From Pontibacter beigongshangensis (lineage in GTDB: Bacteria; Bacteroidota; Bacteroidia; Cytophagales; Hymenobacteraceae), in contig NZ_VFSD01000005.1 in the NCBI RefSeq assembly GCF_014332515.1, forward strand, positions 62,001 to 126,000: a DNA stretch of 64,000 nucleotides, read 5' to 3'. The notes under the pieces were generated by a model that was not told where the DNA came from, ran no database searches, and saw only the letters and a program-made list of their open reading frames with translations. Positions 21,789 to 29,500 of this stretch are shown one piece after another (within the stretch, counting starts at the first letter, position 1; each line of letters begins with the position of its first letter). Made by a program: the position numbers and the translations under genes.

Positions 21789-23161
21789 GCTGTTACTTTC
21801 TTATTGAATACCGCTAGTTGAGAGGGAGCGCCTAATGCTGGCTCCTCCTGCCCCACGGGCTCTATGCATACCTCATACCCGTAGCGCTCACACACCTGCT
21901 GGCACCACCTCCGGAACTCCTCCCGCGTCCATTCGAACCGATGGTCCTCGTGGCGGAAAGCCTCCGCCTCCAGCCGTTCGAACACCACGTTGTATTCGGA
22001 GTTAGGGGTTGAAAGCACTACAGTGTCCGGTTGGGCATAGCCGAACACCACCTTCTCCATAGCAGGCACCCTTTCCTCGTCCAGGTGCTCGATCACCTCC
22101 ACCAGGGCCACGGCGCCATAGCCTTTTAACCTTTCGTCCAGGTAAGTGACGGAGCCTTGGAAAATTGAAAGACGTTCACGCAAGGCGGGAGAAGCCTCCT
22201 CCAGGTGCAGGTTCTCCCTAGCCTGCTGCAGCTCCGAAAAAGAGACATCCATGCCCGCGATCTTTTGGAACTGGCCATCCTTTAGCAGCAGCTTCAGCAG
22301 TTTGCCAGAGCCACAGCCTAGATCAAGCACGTTTTGCGCTCCGCTTTCGCGCAACCGCTCAAAGACCAGGTTCAGGCGCTGCTGGTGCAGGCTCTCCTGC
22401 AGCGGGGACTTGTGTCCTTCAGCAGTAACTGCTTCTTCACCTGCCAGGCGCAAAATAGCTTCGTTGGCGATGGCGCGGATGTTGCGAAGGAACCTTCTGG
22501 TGATCCAGTCCCGCTCCGGGTGCTGCTCCAGCCAGCCCTGGCCTTTCTGCATCAGGATCTCGATGTCGTTCTGCGAAACGTAGCTGTGGCGGCTGTTGTC
22601 GAGCACCGGGATGAGCACATACAGGTGGGAGAGCAGCTCCTGCAGCGTACAGCATTTATGAATTGTCAGATTGATATACTTACTCAGCCCCCAGCCCGGA
22701 AAGTCTGAATCCAGTTGAATGGTCTCTATTTCCAGTTCATAGCCAAGCGGGTGGAACAGACGTTCTACTGCTTCGAGTTCTGCATCTACGCGCAGCGACG
22801 TGAGCCTGCAGGTGAAGGGCATCTGTGTCTCCGGCAGCTCCGGCTTTGTGTTGCACCTCCCGTTCAGGGCAGACCCGAATGCCTTGGAGATAGCTGTGCT
22901 TAGGAACGAATTGGTGGTATAGGGCCTATCGTTCACATACTGGTCCTGCAGCACGTAGTTTCCTTTGCGCACACGCACCAGGTCCACCGGGTTGATGTCG
23001 AGCATCAGGCAGGCGGTGCAGCGTTCAATTGTCGCCTCGGTGTAGAAGACATGTGCTTTGCCAGCGGCCAGCTCCACCGACTGTACTTTGTCCGGGTGCT
23101 TGTGCAGCAGGTAGCCTAGGTCTGTGGCCGGCGTGTGGGTAGTGGTAATTTCTACTATCAT
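21785..23161 (-). CDS. hen1: Hen1, 3'-terminal RNA ribose 2'-O-methyltransferase
   Basis: 458 residues. The N-terminal half is the bacterial Hen1 domain that pairs with the Pnkp ligase module. The C-terminal methyltransferase has the SAM loop LDLGCGSGK (from about residue 279) and the metal site of Hen1 enzymes: E355, E358, H359 (EVIEH) and H404 in RHEDHRFEW. It methylates the 2'-OH at the repair junction so that the sealed RNA resists a second cut. It starts about 100 bp after the last Y RNA (terminator-like T6 at its end) and runs into Pnkp by a 4-bp overlap. Confidence 0.96.
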   Translation of the reverse strand: MIVEITTTHTPATDLGYLLHKHPDKVQSVELAAGKAHVFYTEATIERCTACLMLDINPVDLVRVRKGNYVLQDQYVNDRPYTTNSFLSTAISKAFGSALNGRCNTKPELPETQMPFTCRLTSLRVDAELEAVERLFHPLGYELEIETIQLDSDFPGWGLSKYINLTIHKCCTLQELLSHLYVLIPVLDNSRHSYVSQNDIEILMQKGQGWLEQHPERDWITRRFLRNIRAIANEAILRLAGEEAVTAEGHKSPLQESLHQQRLNLVFERLRESGAQNVLDLGCGSGKLLKLLLKDGQFQKIAGMDVSFSELQQARENLHLEEASPALRERLSIFQGSVTYLDERLKGYGAVALVEVIEHLDEERVPAMEKVVFGYAQPDTVVLSTPNSEYNVVFERLEAEAFRHEDHRFEWTREEFRRWCQQVCERYGYEVCIEPVGQEEPALGAPSQLAVFNKKVTA

Positions 23162-23259
23162 GATTTGTTTTCTTCTTCAGCTATGCACAAAATTCAATAT
23201 AGTTTTTTTGCCTGAGACACCCATAGCTTTTCAGCCAAAGGCATCCGCAGGTAAAAAAT

Positions 23260-23400
23260 GAACAGGGCGACAGGCGGCAAGCGACGCTGCTCTACCAACT
23301 GAGCTACACCCTAATGTGTCTTTTTAGTTAGGGTGACGGGACTCGAACCCGCGACCTGCCGATTAGGAGTCGAAGTAACGCTTGTCTACGGCACCTGTTC
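23260..23400 (-). ncRNA. Y RNA-like RNA C, with permuted tRNA module
   Basis: The 5' end GAACAGG and 3' end CCTGTTC pair perfectly, followed by ATTTTTT. Inside lie TGCCGTA, GACAAGC, GTTACTTCG on the 5' side and CTGTCGCC on the 3' side. A second helix pairs CAAGCG with CGCTTG. The rest is a tRNA in permuted order: T-arm (GCGGG, TTCGAGT, CCCGT; 23336-23352), acceptor 3' strand CACCCTA, linker ACTAAAAAGACACAT, acceptor 5' strand TAGGGTG (perfect 7 bp), then TA and D-arm GCTC/GAGC with AGTTGGTA (23289-23304). The anticodon arm is replaced by the helix leading to the conserved motifs. This matches the tRNA mimicry known for YrlA-type Y RNAs; the Ro partner gene is nearby. Exact ends are inferred from the stem. 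Confidence 0.85.
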
Positions 23401-23408
23401 CAATAGCA

Positions 23409-23477
23409 TAGAGGCGACAGACGAATGGAGCTGTGATTTGCGTGACAGGCGAAGTAACTCCAATCTACGGCACTCTA
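23409..23477 (-). ncRNA. Y RNA-like RNA B, minimal form without tRNA module
   Basis: A 69-nt unit closed by TAGAG/CTCTA. It carries the same 5' block (TGCCGTA, GATTGGA, GTTACTTCG) and 3' CTGTCGCC, with TGGAG/CTCCA as second helix. The space where the other units have a tRNA module holds only about 20 nt with no T-arm or D-arm. It could be a Ro-binding RNA stripped to the binding domain, or a decayed copy; the intact helices favour the first. It lies 7 nt after unit A and 8 nt before unit C, so all three are presumably cut from one transcript. Confidence 0.75.
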
Positions 23478-23484
23478 ATTTATA

Positions 23485-23614
23485 AGTGGGCGACAGGCAA
23501 CAGGAGACTATACCTGTTACAGGCGTTGCTCTACCAGCTGAGCTACCATGCCCTTGGGCACAGGCAGGAATCGAACCTGCGGCACACGAAGTAACTCCTG
23601 TTTACGGCACCACT
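23485..23614 (-). ncRNA. Y RNA-like RNA A, with permuted tRNA module
   Basis: Terminal stem AGTGG/CCACT, then 5' TGCCGTA, AACAGGA, GTTACTTCG and 3' CTGTCGCC. The second helix AACAGGAG/CTCCTGTT is perfect. The tRNA part is permuted: T-arm GCAGGTTCGATTCCTGC (23564-23580), acceptor strands CTGTGCC and GGCATGG (7 pairs with two G-T) closed by loop CAAG, TA spacer, D-arm GCTC AGCTGGTA GAGC (23528-23543). The D-loop keeps the GG that would dock on the T-loop. A standard tRNA search would miss it because the order is circularly permuted. It is the first unit after the IS5-family insertion. Confidence 0.87.
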
Positions 23615-23753
23615 GTGTTATGTATTACTTAGTAACTGCTGTTGCACACAAAGTATCAATAGCAGGAAATGCCCCCTTTAAAGGGTGTAAGGAGAATAAC
23701 ACAGGCATTTTAGAAATTTCAATAAATTATACGCAGGTGTAAATCATCCACTA

Positions 23754-24579
23754 GGTTGTGTTGACAATTAAAGTAAAAGCGTCATAGCTGCAGCTACATG
23801 CACAAATGCTAGGTAAGAAGCAGCTGTTTTATCGTATCGAGTAGCGATGCGTCTGTAATGTTTGATTCTGTTGAAGAAGCGCTCGATTTTGTTTCTGTCC
23901 TTGTAGAGGTTCTCGTCAATCAAACGAGGCTCTTTGGCCTTGGCTCTGGAAGGAATAACGACCTCAGCGCCACGCGCAGCGATGCCTTGAGCGAAGCATT
24001 TGCTGTCATAGCCTTTGTCTGCCACGACTGCCCCAGGGTTGTCTTCTGCTAATAAGGCATCTGCCTGCTGGTGGTCGGACTGCTGCCCCACTGAGAGCAC
24101 AAACCGGCGAGGGTTGCCCAGGGCATCGCAGCAGGCGTGTACCTTGGTGCTGAAGCCACCGCGGCTGCGGCCTAAGGACTCTGCCGCTGCCGTTGTTTTT
24201 TTTGCCCTGCCGCGTGCTGGTGCGCTCGGACGGTGGTCGAGTCGAGCAGGAGCCAATCCAAGTCCGGTTCCTGCAGGGCCTCAAAGACCTGCTGCCATAC
24301 GCCTTTGCGGGCCCAGCGGCGGAAGCGTTGGTAGACCGAGTTCCAGGGGCCGAAGCGTTCGGGCAGGTCGCGCCAGGGCGCTCCGCTGCGGGCAATCCAG
24401 AGCACGGCGTTGATAAACTGGCGGTTGTCTCTGGCCGTACGGCCCACATCAGTGGATTTGCCCGGCAATAAATCACTGATACGATGCCAGGCCTGGTCGC
24501 TGATTTCGTAGCGTCGCATAAGCTTTTTAAGCTATAAACAAGTACCGCCGTAATTCATTCAGTAATTGTCAACACAACC
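23754..24579 (-). mobile_element. IS5-family (IS427-like) insertion sequence
   Basis: An 826-bp element bounded by inverted repeats GGTTGTGTTGACAATTA. It is flanked by TA on each side, i.e. inserted in CTAG with a 2-bp duplication. It has two overlapping transposase frames joined at an A8 tract. It separates Y RNA units D and E from A, B and C without cutting any unit, and lies between Ro60 and Hen1. Confidence 0.9.
23768..24519 (-). CDS. IS5-family transposase, two frames joined by frameshifting
   Basis: The first frame starts at 24519 (MRRYEISDQAWHRISDLLPGK) and ends near 24172. The second covers 24256-23768 and holds DKGYDSKCF and the DRNKIERFFNRIKHYRRIATRYDKTA block with the catalytic Glu. 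The overlap contains eight A's (24196-24203 on the minus strand), a usual slippery site of the IS427 group. Shifting there joins QHAAGQKK-type sequence to KKTTAAAESLGRSRGG. The product is a DDE transposase of about 250 residues. No disabling stop is visible, so it may be active. Confidence 0.9.
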
Positions 24580-24631
24580 TAGTCCCCTTCAAAAGCGGAC
24601 ACAAAACTTCCTGTGTAATTTGTTCAGTAAA

Positions 24632-24784
24632 ATGAGCAGGCGACTGGCGGCCGGAGACTTATAATTGTACTCGCTGGCGTGTTGCCCTTTCACTATTTCC
24701 ACTTCCGGTAGAAGCGGAAAGCAGGACTCGAACCTGCAATTCCAGCACCCTGACGAAGTAACTCCTGCCTACGGCACCGCTCAT
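24632..24784 (-). ncRNA. Y RNA-like RNA E, with T-arm and long acceptor hairpin
   Basis: Closed by ATGAGCGG/CTGCTCAT (one G-T), followed by TTTT. The 5' block is TGCCGTA, GGCAGGA, GTTACTTCG; the 3' block is CAGTCGCC. Second helix GGCAGGAG/CTCCGGCC has one A-G mismatch, at the same place as in unit D. The tRNA module has a T-arm GCAGGTTCGAGTCCTGC (24721-24737 on the plus strand). Then comes a 10-bp hairpin TTTCCGCTTC/GAAGTGGAAA in the acceptor position, then TA and a short D-like arm GTG AAAGGGCAA CAC. It starts 19 nt after unit D. Ends are inferred from the terminal stem. Confidence 0.82.
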
Positions 24785-24803
24785 TTATAACCCAAGTAAT
24801 TAG

Positions 24804-24915
24804 GCAGGAGGGCGAAATCCGGCCCGTGACAACGCTGCTGGCAGCGTGCAGGATTTGAACCTGCTCGTCTTTAGAAGACTTCACCGAAGTAACACGTACC
24901 TACGGCACCTCCTGC
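24804..24915 (-). ncRNA. Y RNA-like RNA D, T-arm only
   Basis: The perfect 8-bp terminal stem GCAGGAGG/CCTCCTGC begins 4 nt after the Ro60 stop codon, so this RNA is almost certainly processed from the Ro60 mRNA. The 5' block is TGCCGTA, GGTACGT, GTTACTTCG; the 3' block ATTTCGCC departs from CTGTCGCC but keeps TCGCC. Second helix GGTACGTG/CACGGGCC has one A-G mismatch. A T-arm GCAGGTTCAAATCCTGC (24848-24864) is followed by an acceptor-like hairpin ACGCTG CCAG CAGCGT, but no D-arm is visible. It therefore mimics only the upper half of a tRNA. Confidence 0.83.
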
Positions 24916-24919
24916 TTGT

Positions 24920-26437
24920 TTATAGTTCTACTTTTTCGATAGCGTCCAGGGCTGCGCCTCCGTTCTCTATCGCCTCCAGCACATCGAACACCTTATCGCT
25001 CCAGCCCCCGATCAGGAACGCGTCTTCCTGCACCAGGTTGAGCGGTGAGCTGCCATAACCGGCTAAGTCGAAGAGGTATAGGCGCGCGTTAGGTGCGATG
25101 GCCTTGTACTTCTTCCACTCCTGTGTCAGGCTGTGGTTATAGCCTGTGTTATCCCAGAGTTGGCAGTCCGTAAAGAGCATGACCTTGTCTGCCTGCACAC
25201 GGCGGTTTATCAGGTCACGTATGACCAGGTAACTATTGGTGGCGTAGCCTACTTCCCCTTCGCGGCGGTAGAACTCCTGAACGTTGGCCAGCACCTGCTT
25301 ATGTGGCAGGTTGATCACATTCCATCTGTCGCCGAACATACCTGTAATCACATGCTGACAGCGGTGCTGCAACAGCATGCCCAGCATCAGCCCGATGTCG
25401 TAGTTCAGAATCTTGCTTCTCTCGGAGATAGGGCGCTGCATAGAGCCTGAAACGTCGCAGGCTACTACCACGCGCACCTCTTCACCGAAGCCCTTCATGT
25501 TCCGCACACTCACCTGCACCGCCTTCTCCAGCGCATCCAGCACCCTGGCGGTATACCCGGATTTAAGGGGAAGCAATTCGCGGTAGGCAGCCAGGTAACG
25601 GAACGGCAGCTGCTTTGCCTGCTGCACGGCACGAGCATCCGACAGGAGTGCGCATACCTGCTTCATGTGACCAGCAGATACTTCTGCCAGAATAATGTTG
25701 CGCAGGTTACGCAGCAGCGCCATATAGCCCAGCCGGCCGCTCTCGATCAACTTTTCCCATTTCGCCCGCATGGCGGCGGCTTTCGCCTCTTCACTTTCGA
25801 ATGGCTGCTGCCCCACGGCCGACAGCTCTGTCTCCCAGGTATAGGGCGTAGCGAGCGTGTCAGCGGCTATTTTATCGAATAGTGCTTTCTGTGTTTCGTC
25901 TTTGGACTTCGGGTGCACCAGGAACAGCGCATCGCGCAGCTTTACGTCGGTGGCTCGGTTGTACTTGGCGAATTGGTATTCGTCGAAGTTGTTGAAGGCC
26001 ATGGCCAGTCCTTTCTGCAGCTGCTTGGAGAGGCGCCCCAGCTTTTTAGTGCCGGTGCGCCCGTTGCTCACGCTGTAGTAGGCAAGGAGCTCCGTAATTT
26101 CGTCGGCACGCTGCACCACACGGGAAACCGTTCGGCTCACCAGGTCATCGCCGGCGTGCAGCTTAGCCAGTTCTACCAGCAACACCAACGGCACGCTGCG
26201 CAGGTGCATCTGCGTGCGGGTATACACTGCCAGCTTTGCCACAAACAGCGGTTCGTTCTGGGCGATCAGCTCCCGGATGCGCTCCAGTCGCTTGTTGCCG
26301 CTCTCATAGAATTTGTCGCTGAGCGATGCCGTAACAACAGCTGCATACAGCTCTGCGGCTGGCCCCATGTTCCAAGCCAGCGCCCCTTCGTGGTTCATGG
26401 TTTGGTGCTTTTTAGAGGAGAGAATGTTGAACTTCAT
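24920..26437 (-). CDS. rsr: Ro60/Rsr, TROVE-domain Y RNA-binding protein
   Basis: 505 residues, full length for bacterial Ro. Residues 15-300 are the helical HEAT-repeat ring (for example QMHLRSVPLVLLVELAKLH, VTKLR-type helices). The C-terminal half is a vWA domain with the MIDAS motif D328-V-S330-G-S332 and later LFTDCQLWDN. Ro binds Y RNAs on its outer surface and misfolded or damaged RNA in its central hole, and works with exonucleases in RNA quality control. Five candidate Y RNAs follow it directly. Its promoter carries the TGCGCAG direct repeat shared with the rtcB and nucleotidyltransferase promoters. Confidence 0.95.
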   Translation of the reverse strand: MKFNILSSKKHQTMNHEGALAWNMGPAAELYAAVVTASLSDKFYESGNKRLERIRELIAQNEPLFVAKLAVYTRTQMHLRSVPLVLLVELAKLHAGDDLVSRTVSRVVQRADEITELLAYYSVSNGRTGTKKLGRLSKQLQKGLAMAFNNFDEYQFAKYNRATDVKLRDALFLVHPKSKDETQKALFDKIAADTLATPYTWETELSAVGQQPFESEEAKAAAMRAKWEKLIESGRLGYMALLRNLRNIILAEVSAGHMKQVCALLSDARAVQQAKQLPFRYLAAYRELLPLKSGYTARVLDALEKAVQVSVRNMKGFGEEVRVVVACDVSGSMQRPISERSKILNYDIGLMLGMLLQHRCQHVITGMFGDRWNVINLPHKQVLANVQEFYRREGEVGYATNSYLVIRDLINRRVQADKVMLFTDCQLWDNTGYNHSLTQEWKKYKAIAPNARLYLFDLAGYGSSPLNLVQEDAFLIGGWSDKVFDVLEAIENGGAALDAIEKVEL

Positions 26438-26460
26438 GGCCTTTTTCTTTTATGATAGAC

Positions 26461-26497
26461 CAAAGTTCAGGGGCTGGTGCGCAGTCTTTTTGCGCAG
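26461..26497 (-). promoter_or_regulatory. Operator-promoter of Ro60
   Basis: TGCGCAG at 26478-26484 and 26491-26497 (13-bp period) on the plus strand. On the transcribed strand the repeats end 9 nt before GAACTTTG (26461-26468), which matches 7 of 8 positions of TAnnTTTG. The start codon follows 23 nt after the -7 element. The repeat sits where a -33 box would lie, which suggests activation by the bound factor. Confidence 0.8.
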
Positions 26498-26569
26498 GTA
26501 AGATTTTTTTAGTTTATATATGTACTAAAATTATCTAATGCTAATTCTATAATTAATGTGTTTAAAAAC

Positions 26570-29500
26570 CTAAAGGAGAACCCATTCTTTTTTTATGTCC
26601 TCAAACTCCTGAGTGTTGCAGCAAGCTGTCTGCCAATTAGTAACTACTTGAGGGAGCGGTAAATTTTCTTGATTGTAATGCTTCTGTAGCTTTGCAGCTA
26701 AACGTGCTCCATACTTCCTAAAGAGTAATTTTCTTTCTGAGCTTTCATCTACAGAGGCGTTTCCTAGGTCAGTTTCCACTAGTAAATGTTCAAGGCCTAA
26801 AAGCAAATCAGATAGAATTCCCCCGTTTAGTATTTGAGGATAATTATCTAAAATATTACTCATTATCTCTAGTGAAATAGTTAAGGTATTAGTAATACGC
26901 CACTTGATTTGATGACTTACTACACTCAGAGGCTTTATCATCTCAGCATTAGTAAAGTAACCAAGCTTATAAAATTCAACTATGCTTAAGGTAGCTTCTG
27001 CAGCATCATTAAAGAGACGATTTTGCTTGGATGCAAATGATTTTTCAATGTCATTGATTAAACTTTCCTTGTCTTTATCAAAGAAAGCAGTATATGCTGT
27101 TTTTGCTAATAAGTTAGAAACTTGATGATGTTGTAAGTCATCAATAAACTGGGCTAAGTTAACTTGACTTTCACTATTAATAAGTGATTTGTGGTATAGT
27201 TTAATTATAGTCGCAATGAGGGTATTAATATGTTCGAACCTATCGACAAATTCTTCATATATTGAGAAAAAAGGGTTCGTATCTTCTTTTTTAAGATAGC
27301 TCTTATCACACTCCCACCATTCGATGATTTTATTATATAGACTTATGACCTCTTCATCAGTCCATTGTAATTCTGTAGTAGATAAGCCTCTTCTAAATTC
27401 CTCTAAGATCTGAATATATCCATGAGTAATAGTAATACCTTTACCTTTTTTAGACTCTGTGTTTTCTAATGGGAATGGATGATTTAAGAGGTAATTTTTA
27501 ATGATATTTTTTAAATTGATGTTTTTAGGATGGGGGAAATGTAGGTAGGCTGATACGTAAAAAGGCGAGTCACTTGGAAGTTCAGACTCTACATCTTTAA
27601 ACATCCATAAAGCTTTACCAAAAGATTTTGACTGATTTTTATCAAGCAACTTAAACTCATTTAGCTTACCTAATCTGAGTAGGGCTATTTTCCTTTTAAA
27701 ACCTATTTGCGAAGTTTCTATCAACAAGGAATTAATGATATCTTTATTTATTCTGACTTTGCTTGAATCGATTTCTCCACTAGCAAAATTTATATAATAA
27801 AAAGGTTCAGGGAATCCTATAATATCTTGATCCAGAAGTGGAAAATCTAATAATGAAACAAGTATACTAGCCTGTAATTCAGATGAGCTTGAGGCTAGCA
27901 CCCTTTTCAGCAAATTAGGTATTCCTGTTAAATTTCTTTTCTGGTTTGATAGATAAAGTTGCTTTAAAAATTCAAGAATTTTAATCTTACTTTGATCGGA
28001 GCATCTAACGGTAAGACGTGATAATATCTCTGGTATTGAAGAAGATAAATTGAAAAGTTGCTTTTGTTGTATTTGATGATAAGCCGTGATATAATGATCT
28101 ATTAATTCGTCAGCTTCTCCTGTATTCATCTTGAACACAAATAGCCGTGTGAAAATATTATCAACAACCTTGGCATCGCCTAGCCTTAATAAAACAACTA
28201 GTGCCCAGTTTGGGGAATGTGAAGATATTCTCTTAGCTGCAGCCTCTGCTGTTTTCTTCTCGTAAGTAACATTCGATATTTTAAAGGGAATGCCTGCTTC
28301 TTCTACAAAGCGTAAAAAAGAGTAAGCTATAAAAGTATCGTTTTCATTGTTGGCAAGGTTATAAGTAGTAGTTGTTCTGCCGATATCAAAAGTGCTCTGT
28401 CTATACTGTTCAGGTTTATCTATAGGTTCCCGGTCTAGCTTTATCCGAAAAAGTTTAAATTCGTTCCAAGGATCACATTTATACTGAACAAGATCACTTA
28501 AACGTTCTTGATTTAACTTTTTAGCTTCTTCATTTTCAGATTTATATTCAGTGGAAGCAAATCTGAGGCTGGATCTAATGTTTTTTAGTAATACAATTAC
28601 ATATGCTTCTTGAGAAACCCAAGTATAATCATTCGAAACAGGTGAAAGATTTAAACGAGCTCTAATAAAAGTGAGAGCGGTTTCTAAAAGCTTTTCTGCT
28701 TCCTCTCCTTTACCTATCTCACCGAGTAAAGCTGCACGTTTTGCCTCCCAGTAGGGTAAGGATATGTTATGAGGCCACTCAGCTAGTTTTCGTTGCAATG
28801 CAGAAACATCTAATTGGAATAGCTCAAACAGCGATTGTTCGTAGTAAAATTTAGCTATTTGTTCTGGAGAAAAATGTTGAAAATATTCCTTAAGTATTTG
28901 AGTTGTGTTGTGCCATCTATCCTTAAAGTTTTCTTCACGGTAGAAACGAAGTAATGAAAGTTGTAAATCCAGCCATTTATATTTTATGCTATTCCAAATT
29001 ACGTTTTCCTTACTAGAAGTATTTTTATCTATAGTGATTTCATCTTGTTGTGGATCATACTTATGAAGAATCCTTTCAATTGTAGGAACTAAATCATCAA
29101 AGAGTGGACATAAACATCTTTCAAGGCGCCAGTTCAATTCATAACAAAAATTAATATCTGTAAGAGTGTCTACCTTTTCTAAATCGCTTAATCTATTGAT
29201 GTGACTTTCTGTAGATCTCCACAACACCTCCCTTTGTTCTTCAGGTAGAATTAACCAATTAGGGTATTTTAGCCTATCGCTTTCCCATTCTTCAATAATT
29301 GCTGAAAAATCAAAGTCATCAGAAAAGCTTGAAATAAGCCTTTTATTACCTGGCCATTCAAGATTATTACCTTTTTTTTTCTCAGATTTAAGAAAATTTA
29401 AAAATAGAGATAGTGCCTTACCATGGTTACCTTCTGTCTCTTTACAAAGAGCTAAATCAACCAGTACAATATTTTTAGACTCTAAAAGTTTTTTCTGAGC

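Noticed and set aside
23548..23742. Short plus-strand frame over the Y RNA region
   Set aside because: It runs antisense across unit A and upstream sequence and has no family features; the RNA structure explains the sequence.
24693..24884. Short minus-strand frame across Y RNA units D and E
   Set aside because: It spans two structured RNA units, and conservation follows helices rather than codons.
23260..24915. T-arm and D-arm sequences that look like ordinary tRNA genes
   Set aside because: No unit can be read 5' to 3' as a normal tRNA: the T-arm precedes the D-arm, there is no anticodon arm, and each copy is framed by the conserved TGCCGTA/GTTACTTCG motifs. They are called Y RNA-like instead.
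23260..24915. Regularly repeated motif suggesting a CRISPR array
   Set aside because: The conserved blocks are short and split by variable bases, the spacing is irregular (69-153 nt), the flanking helices covary, and no cas gene is near.
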